The notes: a model not told the origin generated them from the letters alone. Positions 24,690-34,477 are shown, numbered from the stretch's first letter. The stretch is DNA of 64,000 nt from Photobacterium lipolyticum (GCF_003026475.1 NZ_PYMC01000007.1:170030-234029); one strand, 5' to 3'. Program-made: numbers and translations.

Positions 24690-24717
24690 AGAATAGTCCT
24701 GCCAGTGAAATTCTCAA
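24690..24717 (-). promoter_or_regulatory. Predicted promoter of the gntR operon
   Basis: On the minus strand TTGAGA (24717-24712) and TATTCT (24695-24690) are separated by 16 bases. The start point would be about 24683. Confidence 0.5.
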
Positions 24718-24777
24718 GATCTTTCGAAAACAAAATCGTAATTTTGTGGAGTTTGTAACAAAGTTTGAGGGAGCCAC

Positions 24778-25212
24778 TGAAAAGTCATTGGTAATGCAAG
24801 ACCTACCGCTAAGTGACTAATCGATTGGATGCTTGGTGCCAGCTGGCATACGCTTCGGTGATGCTCAGCCTGCGTTACTTCTCTTCCATGCTTCGAGATC
24901 ATGAGGAAGGCATTTATAATTACGATACTTGCGGCTTAACCAGTGCCTCTATCGAAGCTGGCAAGTATCTATTGGAATGTTGAGAGGAAGAACGAGGGGG
25001 CTAGCAGAGGTGCCTAATACTTCAAATTAGTGAATATTCTAACTCATTTATGTCCCTTTTTGAGATATATACCGACCAACTTTACCTTTGGTGTCGGGAT
25101 AAAACAAAGACAAACCTGCAACTATATAACCTTTAAATTCATATGATTATGTTAATAGCGGAATTGTCTTCGTTTAATTCAAAATGTCTTCGTTATAATT
25201 TCACGATTACAC
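24778..25212. other. Gap between gntR operon and yhiN/baiN
   Basis: No convincing gene is present. A plus-strand frame from GTG 24813 to 24983 could encode 56 residues (ending GKYLLEC), but I see no ribosome-binding site and no family. Near the right end the 10-mer TGTCTTCGTT occurs twice as a direct repeat, at 25165-25174 and 25185-25194. Confidence 0.4.
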
Positions 25213-26400
25213 TTACGCATGCTGGCCGGCAACATAGCCGGAACTCCACGCCCACTGGAAGTTATAGCCGCCCAGCCAACCGCTGACGTCCATCACCTCG
25301 CCCGCAAAGAACAGACCCGGCACTTTCTTCGCTTCCATCGTTTTTGATGACAGCTCATCCGTATCGACGCCACCCAAGGTCACTTCTGCCGTGCGGTAGC
25401 CTTCCGTGCCGTTTGGCGCGATCGCCCACTGATGGAAATATGCGGCCATCGCGGTAATCTCTTTCTCGTTATACTGCTTCAACGGCTTGTCTGACAGATC
25501 CCCTCGCTCAATCAGGGCCTCAATCAGGCGTTTTGGCAACAGCCGCGACAGCGAGTTTTTCAGGCTCTGGTTCGGGTGTTTCTCGCGCATAACGTTGAAA
25601 GTTTCCGCCAGATCGAGATCCGGCAATAAATCAATGGTCACCTTCTGTCCCGGCGTCCAGTAAGACGAGATCTGCAGGATCACCGGGCCGGACAAGCCGC
25701 GGTGAGTAAATAGCAGGTTTTCCTTAAAATGGGTGCCGTCTTCGGCGTCAACCGCCACCGGGATCGCAATACCCGATAATTCAGCAAAAGCCTCTTTTTC
25801 TTCTTTATGCAAAGTAAAAGGCACCAGTCCGGCCGTGGTCGGCACCATCTTCAGGCCAAACTGCTCAGCGACCTGATAGCCAAGCGGGGTTGCACCCAGC
25901 TTCGGCATCGACAGGCCGCCGGTGGCAATCACCAACGACTCACATTCAACGGTATTGGCGTTGAGCTTGAGACTAAAGCCTGTTTCCGTCTTGCTGATAC
26001 TGTGCACATCACAGCGATAGCGCTGCTCTACCGTTGGCAGATCACACTCTGCCAGCAGCATGCTGACGATCTCTTTGGCTGAATCTTCGCAGAATAGCTG
26101 GCCGTGATCGCGCTCTTCATAGCCAATGTCATGCTTGGCGATCATGGCGATAAAATCCCACTGGGTGTATTGCGACAGTGCCGATTTCACAAAGTGCGGG
26201 TTGCGGCAGACAAAATTATTCGCCGCCACATCATAGTTGGTAAAGTTACAGCGGCCACCACCGGAGATCAGAATTTTCCGTCCCGGCTTTTTACCGTGAT
26301 CGACCACCAGCACAGAGCGTCCCCGCTTACCAGTTTCCGCCGCGCACATCAGCCCTGCCGCGCCTGCACCAACAATCACTACATCAAACTTGTCTGCCAT
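25213..26400 (-). CDS. yhiN: YhiN/BaiN-like flavoprotein (HI0933 family)
   Basis: This 395-residue FAD-dependent oxidoreductase has the dinucleotide motif VVIVGAGAAGLMCAAETGKRG at the N-terminus, the HI0933 signature KPGRKILISGGGRCNFTN (about 38-55) and a C-terminal GWLGGYNFQWAWSSG segment. I prefer ATG 26400, eight codons inside the longest frame. The family is annotated variously as BaiN or YhiN; its reaction in Vibrionaceae is not known. In E. coli yhiN lies near pitA and uspB, and here uspB is also next, so the neighbourhood is conserved. Confidence 0.88.
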   Translation of the reverse strand: MADKFDVVIVGAGAAGLMCAAETGKRGRSVLVVDHGKKPGRKILISGGGRCNFTNYDVAANNFVCRNPHFVKSALSQYTQWDFIAMIAKHDIGYEERDHGQLFCEDSAKEIVSMLLAECDLPTVEQRYRCDVHSISKTETGFSLKLNANTVECESLVIATGGLSMPKLGATPLGYQVAEQFGLKMVPTTAGLVPFTLHKEEKEAFAELSGIAIPVAVDAEDGTHFKENLLFTHRGLSGPVILQISSYWTPGQKVTIDLLPDLDLAETFNVMREKHPNQSLKNSLSRLLPKRLIEALIERGDLSDKPLKQYNEKEITAMAAYFHQWAIAPNGTEGYRTAEVTLGGVDTDELSSKTMEAKKVPGLFFAGEVMDVSGWLGGYNFQWAWSSGYVAGQHA

Positions 26401-26435
26401 CTCTGTACCTAAACCCTGAATCACCTTGCAATGAA

Positions 26436-26471
26436 AAAGGGATGCCTATACCTACCGGTCAGCATCCCTTT
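26436..26471 (-). terminator. Hairpin at the end of the uspB transcript
   Basis: A 10-bp stem AAAGGGATGC/GCATCCCTTT encloses a 16-base loop. The minus strand ends in TTTTT after the stem, between uspB and yhiN. Confidence 0.6.
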
Positions 26472-26546
26472 CAATAATTGCATTTATTTTAACCGCCTCG
26501 CCCGTGAATACCAACCGTAATTCTATAAATACGGTGACGACTCCAG

Positions 26547-26885
26547 CTATATGCCCAGATAAGCCACCACAAAAATAGAAACAAAAAAGACCATCAGAAA
26601 AGTACTGGCCAGTACAAACAACTTACGTACTTTGACGCATTTGGCTATAAAGACAGGATCATGATGCTTTTGATATTGCTGGCTGCGTATATAGTGAAAC
26701 AGACGGATCTGCTTGCTGACGTTCCCCTGAGAGGTGAAAAACCCCCGGCCGTCAACTTGCTGATAAAGTAGCGGGTCACATTCCCGCATCACCGCCAGCA
26801 GCGTCTTCAAGGTGCTGATATATCTGGAGACATTAACAACAGCAACTAAGAACAGTGCCAATAAAAAGGCATCACCACTAATCAT
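26547..26885 (-). CDS. uspB: UspB, universal stress protein B
   Basis: This 112-residue inner-membrane protein has a hydrophobic helix at each end (about 4-22 and 92-111). The central block CDPLLYQQVDGRGFFTSQG is nearly identical to that of E. coli UspB, followed by NVSKQIRLFHYI. E. coli uspB is induced in stationary phase by RpoS and affects ethanol tolerance. ATG 26885 is preferred over 26912, since the E. coli protein also begins MIS. It lies between ftnA and yhiN with uspA close by. Confidence 0.93.
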   Translation of the reverse strand: MISGDAFLLALFLVAVVNVSRYISTLKTLLAVMRECDPLLYQQVDGRGFFTSQGNVSKQIRLFHYIRSQQYQKHHDPVFIAKCVKVRKLFVLASTFLMVFFVSIFVVAYLGI

Positions 26886-26957
26886 AACAAACCCCCAAAC
26901 AACTTCCGTCACAAGCTGGGGGAGCAGAGAGGACGCAAGGCTACGCCCTCAGAGCTG

Positions 26958-27485
26958 TTAGCCAGCCTGTGTATCCATCACAGATGTTGACTCAGCTTTG
27001 GCCATGGCAGCCAGGTCTTTATCAATAAAGAACAGTGCCTTACCATCTTCACCAACCAGCTCAATCTTATCCAGAATCCCTTTGAACAATTTTTCTTCTT
27101 CATGTTGCTCTGAGACATACCACTGTAAGAAATTAAATGTGGAGTAGTCCTGAGTCGTAAATGCAACATGAGCCAGCTTATTAATTTTTTCCGTGATCAG
27201 CTGCTCGTGCTCATAGGTTTCACGGAAAACGGCACCCAACGAAGCAAACTCATGCTTTGGTGCCTCTATCGCACCAAGCAGCGGCATTGAACCGGTTTCA
27301 CTCACATACGTGAACAAACGTTGCATGTGCACCATTTCTTCAACAGCATGGGAACGAAGAAATTCTGCAGCACCTTCAAAGCCCTTATCTTCACACCACG
27401 CACTCATCTGCAAATAAAGGTTTGAAGAGAAGAACTCCAGATTGATTTGCTCGTTCAGTTTCTCAACCATTGTTTGAGCTAACAT
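26958..27485 (-). CDS. ftnA: FtnA, bacterial non-haem ferritin
   Basis: This 175-residue iron-storage protein assembles as a 24-mer. The ferroxidase ligands are visible: Glu17 (NLEFF), Glu50 and His53 (EEMVHMQR), Glu94 and Gln127-type residues (YEHEQ, SEQHEEE). No haem-binding methionine of bacterioferritin is seen. AGGAG lies 7 bases before ATG. It is divergent from uspA with a 263-base gap in which I recognise no Fur box. Confidence 0.94.
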   Translation of the reverse strand: MLAQTMVEKLNEQINLEFFSSNLYLQMSAWCEDKGFEGAAEFLRSHAVEEMVHMQRLFTYVSETGSMPLLGAIEAPKHEFASLGAVFRETYEHEQLITEKINKLAHVAFTTQDYSTFNFLQWYVSEQHEEEKLFKGILDKIELVGEDGKALFFIDKDLAAMAKAESTSVMDTQAG

Positions 27486-27748
27486 TGCACTACTCCTATC
27501 TATTTTAGTGTAATAAACACATGGCTACTGTGCATAACTAAGTTTGCAATTCGTGCAAACAAAATAATCGCTTAATATCCCCTTGTATCACATAACATAC
27601 GAACTAGATTAAAAAAAAGCTTAAATTTTAGAGTGATTTATTATCAGCATCACATTGCCCCATCTGCATTAAGGATGCGACTCAGCCGATATTTTTCCCT
27701 TATACTCAGTGCTAGCATGAGAAAAAACCATGATAAGGAACGCAAGGT

Positions 27749-28171
27749 ATGGCTTATAAACACATTTTAGTCGCTATCGATCTCTCTGAAGACAGTTTCG
27801 TTCTGGTCGATAAAGCAGCCCAGCTCGCCAAGTCGCTCGACGCAAAACTCTCCCTTATTCATATTGATGTCAATTATGCCGAACTCTATACCGGCCTGAT
27901 TGACATCAATCTGGCTGATGCCCAGCACCGCATGGCTGACGATGCCCAGAAGCAACTGCACCTACTGGCCAATAAGGCTAACTACCCGGTTTCCCATACT
28001 CTGGTAGGCAGCGGTGATCTTAGTGACGAAATCTGTCTGGCCATCAATGATCTGGATGTGGAAATGGTGGTCTGTGGCCACCATCAGGACTTCTGGAGCA
28101 AAATCCTCTCTTCCACCAAGCAGCTGATGAACCACACCCCGGTCGATCTGCTGATCGTTCCTCTGAAATAA
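27749..28171 (+). CDS. uspA: UspA universal stress protein
   Basis: This 140-residue UspA-domain protein is a small cytoplasmic dimer induced in growth arrest. MAYKHILVAIDLSEDSF at the N-terminus matches E. coli UspA almost exactly. The protein lacks the full G-2x-G-9x-G(S/T) ATP-binding motif, as true UspA does. Divergent from ftnA; the uspA-uspB proximity is as in E. coli. Downstream lies an imperfect hairpin near 28189-28215. Confidence 0.94.
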   Translation: MAYKHILVAIDLSEDSFVLVDKAAQLAKSLDAKLSLIHIDVNYAELYTGLIDINLADAQHRMADDAQKQLHLLANKANYPVSHTLVGSGDLSDEICLAINDLDVEMVVCGHHQDFWSKILSSTKQLMNHTPVDLLIVPLK

Positions 28172-28324
28172 AAAAAGGTGTTTTGAGTATATACCCGGCG
28201 AGCAGGGTTCAATCTGTTCGCCTTATCTCTGCTCGACGGCTCTCCCTCTTGATTTTTCCATATTTCAACGGTGCAAATTCGGTTAAACTAGCGCCACCTA
28301 TAGAAATATAAAATTATCTATCAA

Positions 28325-29200
28325 ATGGGATATTTATCTGCTGTCACCCTGTTATGGGCTTTTTCCTTCAGCCTGATTGGCGTCTATCTGGCGGGTCAGG
28401 TTGATGCCTGGTTTTCGGTTCTGACCCGAGTCACACTGGCAGGGCTGGTTTTTCTTCCCTTTCTGCGCAAGCAACACCTGCATGCAAAGCTGGCACTGAA
28501 GCTCATGGTCGTCGGTGCTTTTCAGCTCGGGATCATGTACTGCTTCTACTATCAGTCATTCCTCTATTTAAGCGTACCGGAAGTGCTGTTGTTTACCATC
28601 TTCACCCCCATTTACGTCACCCTTATTTATGATTTGCTGCACAAGCAATTCTCTGCCTGGTATCTGTTGACCGCCGTGATTGCGGTCTTGGGTGCGGCGG
28701 TGATCAAGTTTGCCGGGATCAATGAGAACTTTGTTGTCGGCTTCCTGATAGTGCAAGGTGCCAACCTCTGCTTTGCCATCGGCCAGGTCGGTTACAAGCA
28801 CATCATGGAGCAGGAACAGGCCGATTTACCGCAGCATACGGTCTTTGGCCTGTTTTACTTAGGGGCGATCTGTGTCGCGCTGCCGATGTTCCTGTTATTT
28901 GGCAATATCGACAAGCTGCCAACGACATCTACCCAGTGGGGTATTTTAATTTACCTGGGTACGTTCGCTTCCGGGCTGGGCTATTTCATCTGGAACAAAG
29001 GAGCGACGATGGTCAATGCCGGCGCTCTAGCGATTATGAATAATGCCCTGGTGCCAGCGGGCTTAATTGTGAATATTGTGATTTGGAACCGCGATGTGGA
29101 CTACCCGCGCTTGATTATCGGCGGCGCGATCATCGTGGCATCGCTGTGGTTCAATGAAACCTGGGTGAAGCGAAAAGTCGAAATGGAAAGAACGGGATAA
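28325..29200 (+). CDS. EamA/DMT-family transporter
   Basis: This 291-residue inner-membrane protein has ten predicted helices in two EamA repeats (about 1-130 and 145-285). The first repeat opens AVTLLWAFSFSLIGVYLAG. The second contains GTFASGLGYFIWNKGATMVNAGALAIMNNALVP. It resembles the carboxylate/amino-acid/amine group of DMT transporters, but the substrate cannot be fixed. No ribosome-binding site precedes ATG 28325, so the start is uncertain. Convergent with fre, separated by a bidirectional terminator. Confidence 0.85.
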   Translation: MGYLSAVTLLWAFSFSLIGVYLAGQVDAWFSVLTRVTLAGLVFLPFLRKQHLHAKLALKLMVVGAFQLGIMYCFYYQSFLYLSVPEVLLFTIFTPIYVTLIYDLLHKQFSAWYLLTAVIAVLGAAVIKFAGINENFVVGFLIVQGANLCFAIGQVGYKHIMEQEQADLPQHTVFGLFYLGAICVALPMFLLFGNIDKLPTTSTQWGILIYLGTFASGLGYFIWNKGATMVNAGALAIMNNALVPAGLIVNIVIWNRDVDYPRLIIGGAIIVASLWFNETWVKRKVEMERTG

Positions 29201-29248
29201 GAGCGGTTCTGTGGCCCTTGTGGACACCCCTCCCTCCTATATAACAAC

Positions 29249-29275
29249 AAAGCGAGAAGCATTTGCCTCTCGCTT
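29249..29275. terminator. Bidirectional terminator between the EamA gene and fre
   Basis: Arms AAAGCGAGA (29249-29257) and TCTCGCTTT (29267-29275) pair. Further inside, GC/GC extends the stem around an ATTT loop. Confidence 0.75.
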
Positions 29276-29281
29276 TTGATT

Positions 29282-29315
29282 TTCCTAGGGCCTAGAACCT
29301 GCTCTTCCTAGGGCC
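29282..29315. repeat. Direct repeat TTCCTAGGGCC
   Basis: Two exact copies of TTCCTAGGGCC occur at 29282-29292 and 29305-29315, just past the fre stop codon. Both contain CTAG, which is scarce in many related genomes. Confidence 0.6.
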
Positions 29316-29321
29316 TTTTCA

Positions 29322-30032
29322 TCAAATAAATGCAAACGCATCAGCAAACATACGCTCGCGATCAGCGCCTTTTTCTGCAGTGAACAGCTCGCGCGCAGCC
29401 CCTGCCATTTCAAACCGGCCGCACAGATAGATATCGTAAGCCGACAAGCTGATAAAATCATTGCTCACCGCTTCCAGTACATTACCCACTTTACCTTGCC
29501 AATTTTCTGGTGCTGTTTCTACAACCGGCACGTAAGTCAGATTACGGTGCTGCTCAGCCAATGCAGTGAGCTCATCGTTAGCATACAGTTGGCACGCATC
29601 ACGGCCACCCCAATAAACAAAAATAGGCTGGCTAACGCCACGACTTAAGCAGTTATCCAGAATGCTACGCACATATGAAAAACCCGTACCACCGGCGATC
29701 AACAACAAAGGCTTGTCGCTATCTTCACGAACCCATGCATCACCGTGTGGGGCTTCAATCTCGACAGGCTCACCAGAAGCCAGAGCAGCCTTCATCGCCT
29801 CAACCACTTCCATGGCATAAGGGTTATGCTCAGCGGCACCAATATGCAGCTCCAGCTCATTTTCACGGCAAGGGCTGCTGGCAATCGAAAACGGGCGTGT
29901 GTCTTTCTCACCCATTACTGCCAACAAGTATTGACCGGCCTTAAATTCAATGGGCGCTTCAGGCTGTAATAAAATCTTAAATGTATTACAGGCTAATGAC
30001 TCTACTGACTTTACTTCGCATTTGATGGACAT
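29322..30032 (-). CDS. fre: Fre, NAD(P)H-flavin reductase
   Basis: This 236-residue oxidoreductase of the ferredoxin-NADP reductase fold reduces free flavins with NAD(P)H. The flavin-contact motif RPFSIASSP (about 46-54) and nucleotide motif [14 protein letters not shown] (about 112-125) are clear. The C-terminal [13 protein letters not shown] motif is also typical. In luminous bacteria the relative LuxG supplies FMNH2 to luciferase; no lux genes are in the window. It is the last gene of ubiD-ferredoxin-fre, 9 bases after the ferredoxin gene. Confidence 0.94.
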   Translation of the reverse strand: MSIKCEVKSVESLACNTFKILLQPEAPIEFKAGQYLLAVMGEKDTRPFSIASSPCRENELELHIGAAEHNPYAMEVVEAMKAALASGEPVEIEAPHGDAWVREDSDKPLLLIAGGTGFSYVRSILDNCLSRGVSQPIFVYWGGRDACQLYANDELTALAEQHRNLTYVPVVETAPENWQGKVGNVLEAVSNDFISLSAYDIYLCGRFEMAGAARELFTAEKGADRERMFADAFAFI

Positions 30033-30041
30033 TATCTTCCT

Positions 30042-30323
30042 CTAGTCTAGCTCTAATACCAAGTCGCTTTTCACTACGGCCTGACAGGCAAAGATCCAAC
30101 CTTCGGCTTGCTCGTTCTCAGTAAGCATAGGCTCTAGTTGGTAACTTATCTCGCCCGTTTTTTTACGGCACATGCACATGGCACAAACACCGACCTGACA
30201 GCGGTTAGGAAAAGCAATGCCTGCGTTGAGCGCAGCTTCCAATACGGTTTCCTGCTCGCTGGCAGTGAATACAATATCGTGCGGCAACAGGTGTATTTGA
30301 TGCTTCGCGGTAATTTCTGACAT
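30042..30323 (-). CDS. Plant-type 2Fe-2S ferredoxin
   Basis: This 93-residue ferredoxin has the cluster ligands Cys42, Cys47, Cys50 and Cys80 in the pattern C-x4-C-x2-C-x29-C (segment RCQVGVCAMCMC, then FACQ). It resembles the ferredoxin domain of class IB oxygenase reductases and AscD-like proteins more than free plant ferredoxins. It lies 6 bases after ubiD and 9 bases before fre. Ferredoxin plus Fre thus look like the two halves of a fused iron-sulfur flavoprotein reductase encoded separately. Confidence 0.9.
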   Translation of the reverse strand: MSEITAKHQIHLLPHDIVFTASEQETVLEAALNAGIAFPNRCQVGVCAMCMCRKKTGEISYQLEPMLTENEQAEGWIFACQAVVKSDLVLELD

Positions 30324-30329
30324 GGTTAA

Positions 30330-31811
30330 TTAATCTAAAACGTTCTCTAAAATACCCAGCTCATCCCAAATGGCATCGACCTTGGCAACAATTTCAGGAT
30401 CTTTGGTGATCGGGGTTCCCCATTCACGATCGGTTTCCCCCTGCCATTTGTTGGTTGCATCGAGCCCCATTTTAGAGCCCAACCCCACAACCGGCGAGGC
30501 AAAATCCAACGAATCAATCGGGGTATTGTCGATCAACATAGTATCCCGGCTCGGATCCATACGGGTGGTGATCGCCCAGATCACATCATTCCAGTCACGT
30601 GCATTAACGTCATCGTCACACACAATCACAAACTTGGTGTACATAAACTGCCGTAAGAATGACCAGACCCCCATCATCACGCGCTTGGCATGACCAGGGT
30701 ATTGCTTCTTCATCGTCACCACGGCCATCCGGTAAGAACATCCTTCCGGTGGCAGATAGAAATCAACGATTTCAGGGAATTGCTTTTGCAGAATAGGCAC
30801 AAACACTTCGTTGAGTGCGACACCTAAAACCGCAGGTTCATCGGGCGGACGACCGGTGTAGGTGCTGTGATAAATCGGATCTTTACGCATCGTAATATGG
30901 GTGATGGTAAAGACATGGTGACGTTCGACCTCGTTGTAGTAACCGGTATGATCGCCATACGGGCCTTCGTCAGCAAATTCATTCGGGTCAATGTAGCCTT
31001 CGAGCACAATTTCCGCACTGGCGGGTACTTCCAGCTCATTGCTAAGGCTCTTCACCACTTCCGTCTTACTGCCACGCAGCAAACCGGCAAACGCATATTC
31101 CGATAAGGTATCAGGCACCGGGGTTACCGCCCCCAAAATCGTCGCCGGATCGGCACCAAAAGCCACCGTCACCGGGAACGGTTCGCCCGGGTGGGTTTCC
31201 GTCCAGTCACGTAAATCCAGTGCGCCGCCACGGTGGGCCAGCCAGCGCATGATGATCTTGTTCTTGGCGATTTTCTGCTGGCGGTAGATACCGAGGTTCT
31301 GGCGTTTTTTATTCGGTCCCTTGGTGATGGTCAGGCCCCAGGTCAGCAATGGAGCGACATCCCCCGGCCAGCAGCTCATCACCGGGATCTTGTCCAGATC
31401 CACCTCGTCACCTTGCCAGATAATCTGCTGGCACGGGGCCTTGCGCAGCCGCTTGGTCGGCATATTCAAAACCTGCTTGAACACCGGCAGCTTATCTATG
31501 GCATCACGGAAACCGCGCGGTGGCTCAGGTTCTTTCAGGTACGCCAGCAATTCGCCCACTTCGCGCAGTTCTTTGACCTCTTTTCGGCCCATCCCCATGG
31601 CAACACGCTCCGGGGTACCAAACAGGTTAGCCAGCACCGGCATGTCATAGCCGACAGGGTTTTCAAATAACAGTGCCGGGCCACCCGCACGCAAGGTACG
31701 GTCGCAAATTTCGGTAATTTCCTGATTTGGATCGATCGGCTGCTGAATACGCTTTAATTGCCCCTCTTGTTCGAGGTAATCAATAAAGTCTCGCAGATCC
31801 TTGAATTTCAT
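30330..31811 (-). CDS. ubiD: UbiD, 3-octaprenyl-4-hydroxybenzoate decarboxylase
   Basis: This 493-residue prenylated-FMN-dependent decarboxylase acts in ubiquinone synthesis. Conserved blocks include [29 protein letters not shown] and [15 protein letters not shown], which carries the Glu/Asp residues of the catalytic triad region. ATG 31811 gives the usual N-terminus [10 protein letters not shown]; the frame from 31844 is longer without support. First gene of an operon with ferredoxin and fre. E. coli has ubiD-fre without the ferredoxin. Confidence 0.95.
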   Translation of the reverse strand: MKFKDLRDFIDYLEQEGQLKRIQQPIDPNQEITEICDRTLRAGGPALLFENPVGYDMPVLANLFGTPERVAMGMGRKEVKELREVGELLAYLKEPEPPRGFRDAIDKLPVFKQVLNMPTKRLRKAPCQQIIWQGDEVDLDKIPVMSCWPGDVAPLLTWGLTITKGPNKKRQNLGIYRQQKIAKNKIIMRWLAHRGGALDLRDWTETHPGEPFPVTVAFGADPATILGAVTPVPDTLSEYAFAGLLRGSKTEVVKSLSNELEVPASAEIVLEGYIDPNEFADEGPYGDHTGYYNEVERHHVFTITHITMRKDPIYHSTYTGRPPDEPAVLGVALNEVFVPILQKQFPEIVDFYLPPEGCSYRMAVVTMKKQYPGHAKRVMMGVWSFLRQFMYTKFVIVCDDDVNARDWNDVIWAITTRMDPSRDTMLIDNTPIDSLDFASPVVGLGSKMGLDATNKWQGETDREWGTPITKDPEIVAKVDAIWDELGILENVLD

Positions 31812-31976
31812 AGGTTCTACCCGTTGCCAATAATAAAGCAGCAAGACTCAAAGGGTTGCTGCTATCTGCTATCAAGTTCGCGACATTATAACGATTTGTT
31901 AACCTGAACACACTGCAAAAACCAAGCAAACACCAGCAACAGAAGGATAAGTTGTCTTCATCAATGAAGTGCGCAG

Positions 31977-32972
31977 TTACGGCAACTCAGTCAGCGCCAG
32001 CTGCAGGTTTTTCTGCAACACCTGATTGCGGCTCGATGCTGCAATTTGCTTTAACCAGCCGACATAGCCTTGCTGAGCGAGTTGCGTCGCGACCACATGA
32101 CCGTCATCGACTTCGTTAAGTTTATCCACCAGAAACTCACGGATCTGCGGTGACATCGGTTTCTGCACCGCCAGTGCACGGTATGCCTGTTGCTTAAGGG
32201 AAGGGTTTATTGTTGCTGCCATCAACTGCTCAACAGCCTGTGGCGATGGTGCCAGATCAGCCAAACGATTCAGCTCAGCCAGACTATATTGATCGGTACG
32301 GCGGCGCCACAGCAGGTGATACAAGGGCTGATCACCGGATAATGCCGCCAGGTTGGCAATAATGGCATTATCAGGCAGCCACATCAGATGCGAGTCGGAA
32401 GAAAATTGCGCCACCAGCTTCGCGATCGCATCGGATGATAAGCTGGATAACTGTTCGAGGAAAATATTACGGCGTTGTTTCTGAGTATGGGTATCTCCCG
32501 TCAGCCATTTGGACAGGATCAAGGAACCGGCTTCGGCCTGTTGCACCATCTTTTGGGCCAGCAGAATTTGCTGCCAGTGCAACACTAGACCACGTGACTG
32601 GGCGCCATAGTGAAAGGCTGACTTAGTGACCAGGTAGCCATCTCCCTGCTCAACCACGGTAAAAGCAGGTTTACGATCGGCCTGGGTTTGCAGCCAGTCT
32701 GCTTTCATTTGATCTAACTGGCCAAACTCAACCGCATGTTGTACCAGTTGTGCCCGCACCGCTTCCTGCTGTAACGGTGCCAGCTGAGACAAGTTAAACT
32801 CTAAGGCTCGAAAATCACTGTTGTTATATAAGCGGGTTAATGCCGCAACCCGGCTCACCACTTGTGATGATACTGCAGCCTGTTGGACCTCTTGCTCTGT
32901 CACTTCAATCGCCAATGCAGAGTTAATGCATCCAGCTAATAGCAAGAGTGCCATGCACATTCCTTGTCGCAT
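31977..32972 (-). CDS. Secreted or lipid-anchored protein of unknown function
   Basis: This 331-residue protein begins with a signal peptide. A lipobox-like LLAGC ends at Cys15, but an ordinary cleavage after SALA is equally possible. The mature part is rich in Leu, Ala and Gln in helical repeats (for example YRALAVQKPMSPQIREFLVDKL), suggestive of HEAT-like helical pairs. I know no function. It is a single gene between ubiD and rho, and similar proteins appear to be conserved in vibrios. Confidence 0.7.
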   Translation of the reverse strand: MRQGMCMALLLLAGCINSALAIEVTEQEVQQAAVSSQVVSRVAALTRLYNNSDFRALEFNLSQLAPLQQEAVRAQLVQHAVEFGQLDQMKADWLQTQADRKPAFTVVEQGDGYLVTKSAFHYGAQSRGLVLHWQQILLAQKMVQQAEAGSLILSKWLTGDTHTQKQRRNIFLEQLSSLSSDAIAKLVAQFSSDSHLMWLPDNAIIANLAALSGDQPLYHLLWRRRTDQYSLAELNRLADLAPSPQAVEQLMAATINPSLKQQAYRALAVQKPMSPQIREFLVDKLNEVDDGHVVATQLAQQGYVGWLKQIAASSRNQVLQKNLQLALTELP

Positions 32973-33161
32973 GCCGTCTCCTTACGGTAAGTAAATCCAT
33001 TCTGTTTTTTTATCGTCGAGGTTTTGCCGTCGTCGAGAGTGATCGTGCAATGTCTACCCGCCGTCCTGGTCAAGTATTGCCGTTATGGCATGTTTACGAT
33101 TCACCGCTAAAAAACATTAATCGAATGCTGTTTTTAGTATGCCGTAATTGTAACCCATAAA

Positions 33162-33184
33162 AAACGCCACACTAGGTGGCGTTT
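33162..33184 (-). terminator. Terminator of rho
   Basis: Stem AAACGCCAC/GTGGCGTTT with loop ACTAG. On the minus strand the transcript would end in six T, 28 bases past the rho stop. Confidence 0.88.
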
Positions 33185-33211
33185 ATTATTTTGTGACTTA
33201 AGCAGTCTTGA

Positions 33212-34477
33212 TTAAGACTTCTGACGGCGCATCGCGTCAAAGAATTCATTATTCGTCTTAGTCATCGATAGCTTGTCGATCAAAAACTCCATGCTATCGG
33301 TTTCATTCATTGGGTGAACGATCTTACGCAGAATCCACATTTTCTGCAGCTCATCCGCTTTCGCCAATAGCTCTTCACGACGGGTACCAGAGCGGTTGAA
33401 GTCAATCGCAGGGAAAACACGTTTCTCAGCAATCTTACGAGACAGGATCAGTTCCATGTTACCTGTACCTTTAAATTCTTCGTAGATAACTTCATCCATC
33501 TTAGAACCAGTATCAACCAGCGCTGTTGCGATGATAGTTAAGCTACCACCTTCTTCAACGTTACGTGCTGCACCGAAGAAACGCTTAGGACGGTGTAGTG
33601 CGTTGGCATCAACACCACCGGTTAGTACCTTACCCGATGAAGGAACAACGGTATTGTATGCACGTGCCAGGCGGGTGATGGAATCAAGCAGGATAACCAC
33701 GTCTTTTTTGTGTTCAACCAGACGCTTCGCTTTCTCGATAACCATTTCTGCCACTTGAACATGGCGCGATGCTGGCTCATCAAACGTTGATGCAATTACT
33801 TCACCTTTAACCAGGCGTTGCATCTCGGTCACTTCTTCCGGACGTTCATCGATAAGCAATACCATCAACTCACACTCCGGGTGGTTGTAGGCAATACTTT
33901 GCGCGATATTCTGCAGCAACATGGTCTTACCCGCTTTAGGCGGAGCAACAATCAGACCACGCTGACCTTTACCAATCGGTGATGCTAAATCAAGAACACG
34001 AGCTGTGATGTCTTCTGTCGAACCATTACCACGCTCCATGCGCATACGATCGTTCGCGTGCAGCGGCGTCAGGTTTTCAAACAATATCTTGTTTCGGGCG
34101 TTATCCGGCTTATCGTAGTTAACTTCGTTTACTTTTAATAACGCGAAATAACGTTCACCGTCTTTAGGAGGACGAATCTTTCCGGCAACAGTGTCACCAG
34201 TGCGAAGATTGAAACGGCGGATTTGGCTAGGAGAAACGTAGATGTCGTCGGGACCGGCAAGGTATGAACTGTCTGAGGAGCGGAGGAAGCCGAAGCCATC
34301 TTGGAGAATCTCTAGAACACCATCGCCAAAAATGTCCTCACCACCTTTTGCGTGCTGTTTGAGAATGGAAAATATAATGTCCTGCTTTCTCAAACGCGCC
34401 AGGTTTTCCAATCCTAAGCTTTCGCCAAGCGCAACCAATTTTGGAATAGGTTGGTTCTTCAGTTCTGTAAGATTCAT
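33212..34477 (-). CDS. rho: Rho, transcription termination factor
   Basis: This 421-residue hexameric RNA helicase ends untranslated transcripts. The N-terminal RNA-binding cold-shock-like domain contains [15 protein letters not shown] (primary site). Walker A is [12 protein letters not shown], and the Q-loop and R-loop regions ([15 protein letters not shown]) follow. ATG 34477 ([14 protein letters not shown]) matches E. coli Rho. The rho gene follows trxA on the same strand, as in E. coli, with a 195-base leader carrying two TGCGCACA direct repeats. Confidence 0.97.
   Translation of the reverse strand: MNLTELKNQPIPKLVALGESLGLENLARLRKQDIIFSILKQHAKGGEDIFGDGVLEILQDGFGFLRSSDSSYLAGPDDIYVSPSQIRRFNLRTGDTVAGKIRPPKDGERYFALLKVNEVNYDKPDNARNKILFENLTPLHANDRMRMERGNGSTEDITARVLDLASPIGKGQRGLIVAPPKAGKTMLLQNIAQSIAYNHPECELMVLLIDERPEEVTEMQRLVKGEVIASTFDEPASRHVQVAEMVIEKAKRLVEHKKDVVILLDSITRLARAYNTVVPSSGKVLTGGVDANALHRPKRFFGAARNVEEGGSLTIIATALVDTGSKMDEVIYEEFKGTGNMELILSRKIAEKRVFPAIDFNRSGTRREELLAKADELQKMWILRKIVHPMNETDSMEFLIDKLSMTKTNNEFFDAMRRQKS

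Noticed and set aside
29322..30032. luxG of a bioluminescence operon
   Set aside because: No luxCDABE genes are nearby, and the ubiD-fre context marks the housekeeping Fre.
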